This document shows positions 49,401 through 58,514 of a stretch of 64,000 nt of DNA, in pieces. Each line of letters opens with the position of its first letter. Positions within the stretch are counted from its first letter, which is position 1. The translations under genes and the position numbers were made by a program. The notes under the pieces were generated by a model, which saw only the letters and a program-made list of their open reading frames with translations, was not told the DNA's origin and did no database searches. Source of the stretch: CAWCDJ01 sp963794265 (GTDB lineage Bacteria; Acidobacteriota; Terriglobia; Bryobacterales; Bryobacteraceae); the NCBI GenBank assembly GCA_963794265.1, contig CAWCDJ010000003.1, forward strand, positions 1,798,001 to 1,862,000. Reading direction: 5' to 3'.

Positions 49401-50377
49401 TGCCGGCGGTTTGTACATTCCTTCGTGCTCTTGGCAGTGCTTGCGCACTTGGTGAATCCAGTACTCATACCAGAACCAGCTCCCTTCGACCTCCGTGCCG
49501 AACTGGTACTTTGGGTTCTTTGCGTCTCTCTCCTTCCAGAGGTCTGTGTGGTGCTGCATGCCGAAGCGCGTGAACCCTTCCGCTTTCATCTGCTTGACGA
49601 CGGTGGACGGGCGGTACTTCTTCTTCTCGGTCTCTTTCAGGAACACCTTGTTCGCTTCGATGGCCACGTCGCTACCTGTGGGGAAAACTCGACCACTTTG
49701 TCGGCGGCGGCTTTGCTGCCGGTCGTCTTCCGGACAAAGGCGACGCGGTACGAGAAGCGTGGGTCGTCGAATTCTTCCTGGGTGAGGGCATTCTCGAATT
49801 GGACGATGTACGAGTGGATGTGCTGCGGTAGGTCTGCTTGTGCGAGGAGTTCCTTCACCGTTTTCTCTGAAATGCCCGAGAATTGGATGGTGAATGCCTG
49901 CTCGCGATCGAGGGAGTATTTCTCGCCGAAGAGTTTCTTGATGGCCGTGTTGAAGTTCAGTGCGGCGGCCTGGAATTTCGCGCTGAGCTGGTCGTCGATG
50001 CGTCGCGTCATCTGGTGCTCGACTTCGTGGCGGATACCGATGAGGAACTGGAGGTTCTTCTTTACGAGGTCATCGAGGGGGCACTCCTTGAGGTTGAGGC
50101 ATTCCTCCAGTCCGAGGTGTCGGATAGCGCCGAACTTCGTGCGGAGGAAGTGCCTGTTCTTGACGCCGGGTTTGAATTGGCGGTACTCGATGCGCTTTTT
50201 GCGGTAGTATGCGTGGAGCAGGTAGGTCCACGCGATGTTGGTCGTGACGATGAACAGCTCGGCCTTGAAATCGATGTGCGGGTTGTTGAAGATCTGGACT
50301 GCCGCCAGCATTGCCTCGCGCGCCTTTTTGACCAGTTCCGCAGCAACTGACCCGACGCTTCGCTTGCGCGTTGCCAT
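49338..50377 (-). pseudogene. DUF3644-domain protein with a late frameshift
   Basis: From the ATG at 50377 (MATRKRSVGSVAAELVKKAR) the DUF3644 domain is clear: REAMLAAVQIFNNPHIDFKA, then a conserved GIRHEVEHQ histidine/glutamate motif. The frame stops at 49637 after DKVVEFSPQVATW. A second frame (MAIEANKVFLKETEKKKYRP) continues the protein to 49338. Loss of one base near 49670-49675 would explain the switch. DUF3644 proteins occur in defence-type contexts. It is convergent with the Cas4-like stub and lies next to the cyclase-like gene. Confidence 0.72.
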
Positions 50378-50444
50378 TGTCGCCCCCGATTGTAGCTGAT
50401 GGCGCGGCGCGGTTCTAACTCGGATCGCGACGCAATCCCGGCGT

Positions 50445-51290
50445 TTACCGTGCTGGTTGTCCTGGGGTGGTGAACTGGCTGAGGAACTCGTCGGTCTTGT
50501 CGCAGACCGCGAGTTGCGCGTCAAGGGCTGCGAGGTAGTGCGCGGCCTTGCTCATGGCGTCGGGGTTGTTCTTGTCCACGTAGTTCATGACCTGCCCTTT
50601 GAGCCGGTGGATTCCCTGGCGGACGTTGTTGTTCGCCTGGCGTTCCTTGTCCGGGTCGAGGGTATTTCCGTGGCCGGCGACGATGAAGCTGTGGGCAAGG
50701 CGCTTGAAGGGAAAGAGCGCGACGAGTTCCCCGTCTTCTTTGACGCAACGGCGGAACATCTCCTGCACGCACGCGTCGGTGGACTCACGCACGTACGCAG
50801 TGATGGTTTTGTCGATCTCGACAAATGGCGTCCCGCGTTCGTCTGCTGCTCGCTTGAAGGCGGTAACATGTGCTTCGTTGTGGTAGGCAGCTTGGTAGCC
50901 GGACCCGATGACTTGGGTATCCGTGTGGTATATGAGGCCGCGCGTGATGTACCCTCGGCACAGGAGCCCGTGCTGCAACAGGCGGATGACGCACCCCCAG
51001 GCGTGATGCACGAGGTTGATGACGCCCGCTGGCGATACCTCGGCGGAGATGATGGCGCAGTCGCTGATTTGGGTGAGGCAGAAATGGAGATCGCGGCGGT
51101 GGAAGGTGCTCTGGGGGCAGACGGTCGGCCCGTGCATGGCGAACCGGTCCCGCAGGGCTGATGAGCCGAACTCCTTGAGGAGTTCGAGGAGGCCGTCGAG
51201 CCCTTGCTCGCTGTCGCTCTCGGCTGCGGCAACTAATCCCTTAAAGCCAAGGATATCGATGAACGCGGTGAACTTGTCCGTGAACTCCAT
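50445..51290 (-). CDS. Nucleotide-cyclase-fold-like protein, unknown activity
   Basis: 281 residues from the ATG at 51290 (MEFTDKFTAFIDILGFKGLV). The opening KFTAFIDILGFKGLV resembles the metal-binding FxD-I-x-GF motif of class III nucleotide cyclases, and SDCAIISAEV downstream (about residue 83) could supply the second aspartate. A C-terminal helical region follows. It is 67 bases upstream of the DUF3644 gene on the same strand. Cyclase-like proteins of this type occur beside defence genes, but whether it makes a cyclic nucleotide is unknown. Confidence 0.5.
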   Translation of the reverse strand: MEFTDKFTAFIDILGFKGLVAAAESDSEQGLDGLLELLKEFGSSALRDRFAMHGPTVCPQSTFHRRDLHFCLTQISDCAIISAEVSPAGVINLVHHAWGCVIRLLQHGLLCRGYITRGLIYHTDTQVIGSGYQAAYHNEAHVTAFKRAADERGTPFVEIDKTITAYVRESTDACVQEMFRRCVKEDGELVALFPFKRLAHSFIVAGHGNTLDPDKERQANNNVRQGIHRLKGQVMNYVDKNNPDAMSKAAHYLAALDAQLAVCDKTDEFLSQFTTPGQPAR

Positions 51291-51343
51291 AACCAACACC
51301 TTACGACAACCGCAATCGCGCATTAGTGCTGCTGTCGCCTCCG

Positions 51344-51622
51344 TTACCGGTTTCCCGTTGCTTCCGGTGTGTTCTCCGGTGCTTCTGTTGGGAGCAGGCT
51401 TCGGAACTTCGTGTGTCCTTTCGTGCCGAGTTCGTGGATGAACGCGACGGCGTCTTTTCGGGCGTCGGTGTTCTCGCTCTGGAGGATGGTCGTGAGGGTC
51501 TTGGTGACGTGCTGTTCTGCGCCGAGGATGAGCCATGGTGGACCCACTGCCAGGAGGGTGCGGAGGGACTGCATGACCGCAACCGAATAGTCTCTGGCGT
51601 TTTTATCACCGCCCGTTAACAC
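51344..51622 (-). CDS. Small hypothetical protein downstream of PRTRC ThiF
   Basis: About 92 residues from the GTG at 51622 (a GGGGGA site precedes it), with a further GTG at 51649 in the same frame. The sequence (VAVMQSLRTLLAVGPPWLIL, then QHVTKTLTTILQSENTDARK) is helical and resembles no named family. It overlaps the ThiF stop by 17 bases, so it is part of the PRTRC operon. The tail is acidic/proline-rich. Existence is supported by coupling and coding bias only. Confidence 0.5.
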   Translation of the reverse strand: MLTGGDKNARDYSVAVMQSLRTLLAVGPPWLILGAEQHVTKTLTTILQSENTDARKDAVAFIHELGTKGHTKFRSLLPTEAPENTPEATGNR

Positions 51623-52397
51623 GCCGCTTCCCCCTTCTTTGAAGGGCACGCCAAACCGCCGGATCGGCTGCCAGGGGCTGCACGCGACTCCCGGCCACGT
51701 TGACGAAAGCGCCATGGTAAGTGATCGAGCCATGCCGGAAGAGTCTCGCCAAGAGCGCCAGCGCATGGTTGGCAAGCGTCGGATTTACGAATGGCTCCTG
51801 TCGCTCCAGCGCTTCCACCGCACTGCAACTCGGCAGACCGTCGTTGTCGAGCGACGGATCGACCAGTTCTGGGAACAATTCGGCGACTGTTCTCAGCCGG
51901 GTAGCCGAGCGCTTGTTCTCCCAGTTCCAGGGCTGACCAAGGACGAACTGCCCGCCCGTCGCATGATTTCCGAGGTCGAGCCAAAGCGAAACGCCACTTC
52001 GCGGCCCCGTCACCTTCTGAGCAATCACCTTCCGGGCCGCGCGGCTATCTACGCAACCGATCAGGATGTCCACTCGGTCCACGCTTGTCTTTGCCGAAAA
52101 GTGGTCCGCTACAGCGTGCCACTTCAGGCCCCAGAAGAGATTCATGCGAGAGACAAGCACTACCGCCTTTGAATGTCCGATCTCGGCCTGGCTAAAGGGC
52201 TGCCGAACACAGTTCGTGGGCGAGACGACGTCACCGTCCATCAACGTCACCTCGAGTCCGCCAGGGTGGCCGTGAACCAGCATCGCCTGGTGCAAATACG
52301 GCAGACCGGCCGTGATTGCACTACCATTTCCGCCACAGCCGACGATCAGCACGTGTACGGGCCGACGGGTCAATTCCGGTGAGAGATGGTGCGGCAC
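51606..52397 (-). CDS. PRTRC system ThiF-family protein
   Basis: 263 residues, GTG start at 52397. The N-terminal VLIVGCGGNGSAITAGLPY is the ThiF/MoeB/E1 nucleotide-binding loop, followed by the VTLMDGDVVSPTNCVRQPF motif with the conserved aspartate and arginine. The rest of the fold (LIGCVDSRAARKVI) fits. In PRTRC cassettes this ThiF protein may activate or adenylate a partner. It is directly downstream of PRTRC B. The usual ParB-like and JAB (A) partners are not in this window. Confidence 0.88.
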   Translation of the reverse strand: MPHHLSPELTRRPVHVLIVGCGGNGSAITAGLPYLHQAMLVHGHPGGLEVTLMDGDVVSPTNCVRQPFSQAEIGHSKAVVLVSRMNLFWGLKWHAVADHFSAKTSVDRVDILIGCVDSRAARKVIAQKVTGPRSGVSLWLDLGNHATGGQFVLGQPWNWENKRSATRLRTVAELFPELVDPSLDNDGLPSCSAVEALERQEPFVNPTLANHALALLARLFRHGSITYHGAFVNVAGSRVQPLAADPAVWRALQRRGKRRVNGR

Positions 52398-52400
52398 GAC

Positions 52401-53108
52401 TCACCTCCGTTCCACGAACTGCCGCAAGGTTTCTCGCGCGTCCGTCAGGTACTCTACAGGGAATGGTTTCCGGCTCCCGACCAAGTGCCGGCACAAATCG
52501 AGAAATCCGCCCGGAAAACTCGTTAGGCGTGCGCCTCCGTAGGCGTGCGTGAACTCGCTCTGAAAGAACCCCCGCTCCCATCCTTCCATCGCTTCCACAC
52601 CCGACGACTCGGGGACGCGCATCGTACCAATACAGATTTGGCCGGCGTCATTTCCGTTCCAAAACGGCGCCGTCTTCAGCTTCGTGATCGCAGTTGGCCG
52701 CTCGTTCTTCTCCTGGGCGCGGACCCATAGAGTTCCGCCCGACACCTTGAACACCAGAGGAGGCACTGGGTACCGCTTCCCGCTGAGGCCCTTTCTGGCT
52801 TCGCTTTGTTCTCCGAAAAAGAGAGTGCGATATTGAGCCGGTGTCCACCAAACCAACAGCTCTGAGGTTCGGACCAAAACGTTCGCTGGCAAGATCTCCG
52901 GCGGAATGTAGGTTCCCAATCCGGCCGCTAACGTCTTCAGGAATTCCGTGGTCAGCGATTCCGCTTCTCCTAGATACGGTGCACCGCCTACTGGACCCGG
53001 CTTCGCAGGATGCCACACCGCGAAGGCGTCGGTTCCACCGCGATATACCAAGATTGCTCCGGTCAGTGCCATTTTCTGGCCGCCGCCAATACTTACGTTG
53101 ACATCCAT
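52401..53108 (-). CDS. PRTRC system protein B
   Basis: 235 residues, start at 53108 with a GAGGAG site. It has the shape of PRTRC B: an N-terminal beta-rich part (ALTGAILVYRGG), a central aromatic WWTPAQYRTLFF block and the C-terminal conserved QSEFTHAYGG and SFPGGFLDLCRHLVGSR blocks. Function unknown. Located between PRTRC F and ThiF as in other cassettes. Confidence 0.85.
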   Translation of the reverse strand: MDVNVSIGGGQKMALTGAILVYRGGTDAFAVWHPAKPGPVGGAPYLGEAESLTTEFLKTLAAGLGTYIPPEILPANVLVRTSELLVWWTPAQYRTLFFGEQSEARKGLSGKRYPVPPLVFKVSGGTLWVRAQEKNERPTAITKLKTAPFWNGNDAGQICIGTMRVPESSGVEAMEGWERGFFQSEFTHAYGGARLTSFPGGFLDLCRHLVGSRKPFPVEYLTDARETLRQFVERR

Positions 53109-53123
53109 CGCAGTCCTCCTCCC

Positions 53124-54330
53124 CTACTCCACGAGTTCCATCATGAGCTTGATGAGACGCACCCCTTCACGGAAGACACTGCACGCTACCTCCAGTGTTT
53201 GAAAGGCCGCGTGCACGCTTTCGACGTCGCCCGATAGAAACGGCACGATCAGGTTAGGCTCAGGAGCACACTCGAGCATCCCCTGGGCCTCCTCATCGAA
53301 GCAGCCTTCGATGGCGTCGTGTTTCTCAAACACTGCGACCAGAGCCGGCACCGGAGGGTTCGAATCCGCCAATCGCTCCTGGACCGACTCCGTAATCTTG
53401 GGCCTCTCCCCTTGCCGCGACGCCGCGCTGAGTGCCAGCACTCCCGCGAGGAGGGCCCGGACCCTTCGGTTTCTCACGGTTCCGAGAAGCTGCTCCACGA
53501 ACCGCTCTTTGAGTGGATTCCACCTTCGGCGCAAGCACTGTGGGGTGGCGCCGTCCACGTCCGGCAGTTCGACGGTCTCACCCTCCGGATCACCTTCGTA
53601 CCACTGCCTCAGTTGCTCCACCCGTTCCGCGGCATCGCGGTAGTCATAGACCCGCACCCAACGATTCAAAGCATGGGTAAAAAGATTGAAAAACGTTAGG
53701 GGCAATCTTGGGTGAACAACTTCCAACAATCTTAGTGTCGGCCCTAGAACCACGTAACCGGCGCTCTCCGGTTCCACCACGAGGTACATCTCGTTCCCGT
53801 CGGCTAGCTCTGCGACACCCGTTCCGCACGGGTCCAGATCGGACACCAACCCGACGCCCAAGAATAAGTCCTTATCGATCTCCTGACCGCCGTGCGCCGC
53901 GATCCTATCTTTCAAGGTCTGCTCAATGAACCGGAACGGGTCCCTGCCAGTTCGGAACCACACGTCCGCCTGAGCGACACCACTCGCGACAAGCGATTTC
54001 GCCAGTCCGGCAGCGGCATTCAGCCCGCCGAAAAACTGATACTCCGTGGGAACTCCCCGCAGAGCCGGAATACTCCAGTGGCAGCCCGAGGCAATCAGAC
54101 CATCGGCGGCAACCACCCCGGAGGCGGCGGCAAGCAACTGCCCGGTCCTTTTCGCTGCACACTGTCCAGCGCCCGCGCGAGGATCACGCTCGCGTTTTTC
54201 CAGTCCGGACATTGCCTGTACCTCTCTAAGACTGTTTGTTGTGAAGCGTGCCGCCCTTGAGCAAGCAGTTCCAGTTCGGCCAGAACTTCTTCTCTGCGGC
54301 ATTTTTTTTCATACTGCCTTCTCGGCTTCA
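53124..54330 (-). CDS. PRTRC system protein F, probable N-terminal frameshift
   Basis: The C-terminal 350 residues (from about ALRGVPTEYQFFGG) are PRTRC F, with the conserved FNLFTHALNRWVRVYDYRD block and a long helical tail. The frame could start at an ATG at 54212. A second frame from an ATG at 54330 (MKPRRQYEKKCRREEVLAEL) has more G/C at third codon positions between 54212 and 54100, ends at 54095, and follows a leader hairpin at the usual distance. I therefore think 54330 is the real start and one base is lost or gained near 54100-54140. Without that repair the gene as read starts at 54212. Confidence 0.7.
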
Positions 54331-54354
54331 TCGCGGATGTTCTCCGATGCGCGA

Positions 54355-54394
54355 GAGCGGACGCAACTTGGCCTTTCCGGCGGTTGCTCCGCTC
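54355..54394 (-). promoter_or_regulatory. Leader hairpin upstream of PRTRC F
   Basis: Arms GAGCGGACGCAAC and GTTGCTCCGCTC pair with one bulge, 25 bases before the 54330 start. The stop of PRTRC C is 17 bases on its other side. Confidence 0.6.
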
Positions 54395-54410
54395 CCTGCG
54401 TCTTTGTCTT

Positions 54411-54614
54411 TCAGCCCTTCGAGCCAATCGCGCGCTCGAACGTATACTTCATCGTGTCGCCTACGGCTTCCGGCCCACTGATCGCCGCCGTTGCAATCTC
54501 CGGGTATTGCATGGAGAGGACACCTCTGACATCCTCTACGGTCATCCTACTGTCCGGGTCGGGCAGCCTAATTCCCAGGAACGAAAATTCACGCCGCATC
54601 GCTTTGGCCTGCAT
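54411..54614 (-). CDS. PRTRC system protein C
   Basis: 67 residues, start at 54614 with GAGGAGG. The small beta-rich sequence (REFSFLGIRLPDPDSRMTVE, then VRGVLSMQYPEIATAAISG) matches PRTRC C. It lies 3 bases after the PRTRC E stop, consistent with the standard order E-C-F. It resembles ubiquitin-like or inhibitor-type folds by size only. Confidence 0.85.
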   Translation of the reverse strand: MQAKAMRREFSFLGIRLPDPDSRMTVEDVRGVLSMQYPEIATAAISGPEAVGDTMKYTFERAIGSKG

Positions 54615-54617
54615 GGC

Positions 54618-55127
54618 TCACCTCCTCTTTTTTTCTTCTTCTCTTCCCGTTGTCGGACGCGGTGCCTCCTCCTCTTGAGCTTGTAGATCGAAGAGGCTCA
54701 GCATGGATGGCGGCGGTGCAGGAGCTGGCCTGTCTTCCTGCTTCGGTGCGGGTTCGGCCGGCTTGCCTTTCGCTCCACCGTTCCCCACGGTCTTTTGCTT
54801 CTTCTTCAGTTCCTCGCGCGCGGCTTTCTCCGCCTCTTCACGCTCACGTTGGATTTCGGCGAGGTTGGCGCCCAACGCAACGTGACCGGCCACGAATTCA
54901 CGGACTTGCGTCGGCAGTTCGCGGTCCAGTTCTTCGGGGGTCCCCGTGCAGCAGAACGGCGTCGCCAGCGCCGCGTTCTCGCTGTCTTTCAACCGTTTCG
55001 GAATCACGGAAACCGTCAGGTGGTGCTCGTCGGCCTTCGACACGATCATCATCACCGTGCGGTCGGCGAGCATGGGCATCAGTTGGGCGAAAAAGCCGCC
55101 CGCAATTGCTGTTGCTGGTGTACTCAT
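54618..55127 (-). CDS. PRTRC system protein E
   Basis: 169 residues. The N-terminal 110 residues (TAIAGGFFAQLMPMLADRTV, then PTQVREFVAGHVALGANLAE) are conserved in PRTRC E proteins. The C-terminal third is an acidic, proline-rich, low-complexity tail with a terminal lysine/arginine run. Start at 55127 with AGGAG. Function unknown. Confidence 0.85.
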   Translation of the reverse strand: MSTPATAIAGGFFAQLMPMLADRTVMMIVSKADEHHLTVSVIPKRLKDSENAALATPFCCTGTPEELDRELPTQVREFVAGHVALGANLAEIQREREEAEKAAREELKKKQKTVGNGGAKGKPAEPAPKQEDRPAPAPPPSMLSLFDLQAQEEEAPRPTTGREEEKKRR

Positions 55128-55151
55128 GGTCGTTCTCCTTCATGTGCTCGG

Positions 55152-55182
55152 AGAAGAGCGGCAGTTACCGACCGCTCTTTCT
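55152..55182 (-). promoter_or_regulatory. Leader hairpin upstream of PRTRC E
   Basis: Arms AGAAGAGCGG and CCGCTCTTTCT with one bulge. 25 bases before the start of PRTRC E and 8 bases from the ssb stop. Confidence 0.55.
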
Positions 55183-55189
55183 CATCCAA

Positions 55190-55636
55190 TCAGAACGGAA
55201 CGTCATCCACGCTCTGATTGAAGTCGTCCGCTGGAGCCGACGGCTGTGCCCCCTTAGCCTTTGGTTGGCCGGGAACTGGCCGCTTCTCCTCGCCGTGGTT
55301 ATTTCCGCGGCCCAGGAAACGGACCTTGGACGCGACCACCTCGACGGAGGTGCGCGCGTTGCCGTCCTTGTCTTCGTATTCGCGGACCTGCAAGCGGCCT
55401 TCGACAAACACGCCATCTCCACAGGCCAAGTACTCGGCACATGCCTGCCCAATTCCGTTGAATGCGGCCACCCGCAACCAAGTGGTTCGTTCCTGAGGCT
55501 CGCCGTCGCGGTTCTTCCAGCGTTCGTTGACGGCCACCGAGAAGTTGACCACTTGAGATTTGCCGTCGTTCAGAAACTTCATGTCCGGCGTGCCGCCCAA
55601 GTTCCCAATGATCTGGACGTTATTCAAACCCAGCAT
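55190..55636 (-). CDS. ssb: Single-stranded DNA-binding protein
   Basis: 148 residues from the ATG at 55636 (MLGLNNVQIIGNLGG), 8 bases after an AAAGGAG site; another ATG at 55642 is too close to that site. The OB-fold is clear: VQIIGNLGGTPDMKFL, VNFSVAVNERWKN, TWLRVAAFN, DGVFVEGRLQVREYEDKDG. The tail is disordered, proline-rich and ends in the acidic DDVPF tip that binds partner proteins. It would act in replication of the element. Confidence 0.93.
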   Translation of the reverse strand: MLGLNNVQIIGNLGGTPDMKFLNDGKSQVVNFSVAVNERWKNRDGEPQERTTWLRVAAFNGIGQACAEYLACGDGVFVEGRLQVREYEDKDGNARTSVEVVASKVRFLGRGNNHGEEKRPVPGQPKAKGAQPSAPADDFNQSVDDVPF

Positions 55637-55670
55637 TTTCATTGCTCCTTTCAGTTCTTCGTACACAACG

Positions 55671-55714
55671 CACCGGCCCGCACGGACACACTGGTCTACA
55701 CGGGCCGCGGTGCG
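55671..55714 (-). promoter_or_regulatory. Leader hairpin upstream of ssb
   Basis: Arms GCACCGGCCCG and CGGGCCGCGGTGC pair with a 2-base bulge across a 20-base loop. 35 bases before the ssb start. Confidence 0.55.
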
Positions 55715-55777
55715 GCTAGATTGTTGAGGTTGGCCCTACGGGCAGAACGCCCGCGGGTAAAAACAGACGTGGTAGCC

Positions 55778-55993
55778 TTATGCCGCTTCGGCGGGGACCG
55801 GCTCTTCGGATTCTTCGTTGCCTTCCGGCTCACGGGCCGGCGGCTCGATCGACACCCGAAGCGCCGTCACCCGGGTTTGAAGCACATCCAGGCTGGCCTT
55901 AAGTTCGGCATTGTCGAGACGCCCGATCACTTCGTCCAGCGTCCCCTCAATACCCTCCAAGACCGCTACGACAAATCCTGTATCGAGCGCCAT
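55778..55993 (-). CDS. Small acidic hypothetical protein
   Basis: 71 residues, start at 55993 with AAAGGAG. It reads MALDTGFVVAVLEGIEGTLD followed by a coiled-coil-like helix and an acidic tail ending PVPAEAA. No family recognised. It lies between ssb and the DUF3150-like gene in the same operon, which supports it being real. Confidence 0.6.
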   Translation of the reverse strand: MALDTGFVVAVLEGIEGTLDEVIGRLDNAELKASLDVLQTRVTALRVSIEPPAREPEGNEESEEPVPAEAA

Positions 55994-56017
55994 CGGGTTC
56001 TCCTTTCTCCGGATCAG

Positions 56018-57017
56018 CTATTCCTCGTTGAAGCGGAATTTCCGTCCCGGTTTCTTCACGATCATCGTGTCCAACTCGGCCGCCAGATCCGCCATGCCTT
56101 GCTGGACCTTCGCGCGCACGCCGCTGGTCGTCCGGAGGTCATCCGCGCTTACTCCGACGAGCATTTCCCGCGCCTTCTCCACCAACGCTTTCAGCTCTGC
56201 GTCGTCAGTGACGTTCCGGAAATCGAAGGTCCCCAGGAACTCCACCAGGTTCGAGACCGTGGTCTCTTTGAACCGCAGCGGCTTGCCTTCGGGGCCGTCC
56301 TTCAGCCGATCGCGCATGTGCTTGACCAACTCGCCCATCGCCGTCCGGAGCACCTGTTGGATTTCCCGGCCCGCTTCCGCCATCATCTCCGCCGCCTTCT
56401 CCCGTTCGTCGTGCCAGATCTTGGTGGAAATCTCGCGAAGTTGGTCGGGAACGCCAAAGCTGATGTACTGCCAGATGAGAGTGAACTGCTGGGCAACGTA
56501 CTCCAACGGTGGGTAGTCGGCCGGATTGTAGAGCGAGCGCAGCCGCTTTGCGGCCTCCTGGCACAGCGTCGGGTACGCCGTCAGGAACGTTTCGATCAGA
56601 TTCCTTTCGCCGTGCCGCGAATTCTCGCAGCTTGCCCTCCATTTGCTCCAGCAGCGCGAGCGGGCAAAGATGAATGCCGGCCTCGAACGGCAGGCAAGTA
56701 TCGTAGAGGTAGCGCCGGATCTCCCCATCGAAGTTGGCGATCGTGCGCAGCTCTTTGGAATCGAGCAGATGTTTGGAAATCAAAAGCAGACTCTTGTCTG
56801 TGTCCACTTCCACCTGCGAATTGCTGACCTTTCGTGTGTTGCCAAGCCGGCCGAGCCGGACCTTGACGCACACCGTCTTTTGGGCCAGGTCCTGGCCCAT
56901 GCTCTGAACCTCAATCAAATGCATTGGCATAGCTGCCATGTCGTGTTTCTCCTCTCCCGTTCTTTTGGTCACCCGATCCCGCATTGACATCGGGACCAGA
57001 TCTTGAAATACACGCAT
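56018..57017 (-). pseudogene. DUF3150-like protein with a frameshift
   Basis: From the ATG at 57017 (MRVFQDLVPMSMRDRVTKRT) the frame runs to about 56606 (LREFAARRKE). The next frame continues with RNLIETFLTAYPTLCQ and ends at 56018, so one base is probably missing near 56602-56608. The joined protein is about 333 residues. PFEAGIHLCPLALLEQMEGK, then YPPLEYVAQQFTLIWQYISF resembles DUF3150 proteins of plasmids and phages. A long charged helix closes the protein. Function is unknown. Confidence 0.7.
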
Positions 57018-57107
57018 CGACCCGCCCAATTCGACGTGTGCCTGCTGTTTCTTCTGGAAGTGGTTCGGGATTCGCGGGCCCAAACTGACCGTTTCCGCGG
57101 TTTCGTT

Positions 57108-57710
57108 TCAGGCAGGAACACCGAGCACGGGGAATCCCGTGAGTACGGATTTTCCACTTTCCTCGATGCTGATTTCGACGAGTTGCGGTCCGAAGTCGCC
57201 CTCTTGGTAGCGGCTGCTAAATAGTACGAGCCTTTGATTCCTGCTCGTCCGCAGCGGCGCAATGGACGGCTGGGTCTGGTCGTAACGGCCCATCACCGCG
57301 AAGTCCAGAAGCCCCCGAACCGCCCGCCAGAGTTCGCACTTCCGCTCCACAGTTGCACCCAAGCGCGTCACAAACCGCCCGCATGCCAGCTCGCTTTCCG
57401 TGTAGCCGGTAAACATCCCGAGGCTCACCGCTGGCGCGGTCCTGCGGAACTTTCTCATCAGTTCCAACAGCGCCTCAGCTTGCTGCATTGGCTCGCCGCC
57501 GGAGAAAGTAGCCCCTTCCAAAGACCCGAACCGGCTTGCTTCCTCAAATCGCTGAACCACTTCGAGCACGGGCACTTCAACACCGCGGAACTTGTGTGTA
57601 GCCGGGTTCCAGCATTTTTCGCAGTGCAATGAGCATCCCTGAAAATAGACCACCGCGCGTAGCCCTGGTCCATTTGCCCGACTCGCTGGAACGAAAGCAT
57701 GGAGAAGCAT
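57108..57710 (-). CDS. Radical SAM activase-like protein
   Basis: 200 residues. YFQGCSLHCEKCWNP carries the CxxxCxxC radical SAM cluster ligands (residues about 25-40), and FSGGEPMQQ is the SAM-binding GGE motif. The size and the FQGC context match NrdG/activase-type enzymes rather than methylthiotransferases. The usual partner (class III ribonucleotide reductase or pyruvate-formate lyase) is absent. It sits in a block with DUF2997, DUF1257 and an AAA ATPase, so it may modify or activate something in the element instead. Confidence 0.85.
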   Translation of the reverse strand: MLLHAFVPASRANGPGLRAVVYFQGCSLHCEKCWNPATHKFRGVEVPVLEVVQRFEEASRFGSLEGATFSGGEPMQQAEALLELMRKFRRTAPAVSLGMFTGYTESELACGRFVTRLGATVERKCELWRAVRGLLDFAVMGRYDQTQPSIAPLRTSRNQRLVLFSSRYQEGDFGPQLVEISIEESGKSVLTGFPVLGVPA

Positions 57711-57824
57711 ACCAACACCCCTTCATTTCGCAAACTGCGCGGCTGCCGAGCTGCCACGGCCCTGCATGCGTGCCGACTCATGCGTCTCGAAACCGCTGTT
57801 TCTTCGTGGCAACGAGACAATCGC

Positions 57825-58025
57825 TCACTGCCCGTTCTTTAGATGTTGGTTGCGCGAGTCGACGGCCGCGCTATAGAACGCTGCTTTCTTTCGCTGCACT
57901 TTCGCGTGATCGTCTCCCTGGAAGTCCTTCAGGACCTTGTCGCAGCCTTGGCCTGCAAAGCCCTCCAGATCCACTGAACTGTCGCCGTTTTGGTCAATGA
58001 CCACTGTGATCGTCTTCTGCTGCAT
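57825..58025 (-). CDS. DUF2997 small protein
   Basis: 66 residues, start at 58025 with AGGAG. TITVVIDQNGDSSVDLEGFA, then GQGCDKVLKDF gives the DUF2997 pattern: a beta-hairpin and a G-x-x-C helix start. It is found next to DUF1257 proteins in several phyla, as here. Function is unknown. The tail is lysine/histidine-rich. Confidence 0.82.
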   Translation of the reverse strand: MQQKTITVVIDQNGDSSVDLEGFAGQGCDKVLKDFQGDDHAKVQRKKAAFYSAAVDSRNQHLKNGQ

Positions 58026-58035
58026 GGCTCAGCTC

Positions 58036-58449
58036 CTATCGTGCGACGAACTGCAGCCGGATCTGCGGCCCGTTCGCCGTCTGAATGACTTCCTTGCCGC
58101 GAAAGATGTAGCCCTTTGACTTCGCCACAGCCAGCGTCTGGCTTTCTTTGTAGTGCTGGTGCACTTTGCCCAGCCACTGGTTGCCGTAACCGATGCTCCG
58201 GTCGTATTCGCTCAAGATCGCCTGGTAGCGGCCGTCTTTCCCGCGGATGAACCCAATGTCGTTGGAGGCGCTGTCCAACTGCGCGCGCCGGATAATGACG
58301 TGCGCCTTTTCCCGCCGTTCGTCGCCGTGGTAGCCAACGAGCGCGGCGCCATCGGCGTGCATTTCGACTCTGTAGCCCATCGCCGTAAGACCCTCGACGA
58401 GGTACCTCTCTTCACTCATAACAGTCGTGAACTCACCGTAGGCTGACAC
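58036..58449 (-). CDS. DUF1257 (Ycf35-family) protein
   Basis: 137 residues from a GTG at 58449 (AAAGGAG site 8 bases upstream). It reads MSAYGEFTTVMSEERYLVEG and ends in YIFRGKEVIQTANGPQIRLQ, the conserved block of Ycf35/DUF1257. Ycf35 proteins are of unknown biochemistry and often sit beside DUF2997 and an AAA ATPase, the same set seen here. Confidence 0.8.
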   Translation of the reverse strand: MSAYGEFTTVMSEERYLVEGLTAMGYRVEMHADGAALVGYHGDERREKAHVIIRRAQLDSASNDIGFIRGKDGRYQAILSEYDRSIGYGNQWLGKVHQHYKESQTLAVAKSKGYIFRGKEVIQTANGPQIRLQFVAR

Positions 58450-58514
58450 TTTCTTGCTCCTTTCTGACTCTTCCCGCCGCCCCTGATCCAAAGAGGTGCG
58501 ATGCAGGGCACTGC

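Noticed and set aside
54650..56827. Open frame of 725 codons on the plus strand
   Set aside because: Antisense to PRTRC E, ssb and the DUF3150-like gene, which have motifs and ribosome-binding sites; the frame is open because of high GC.
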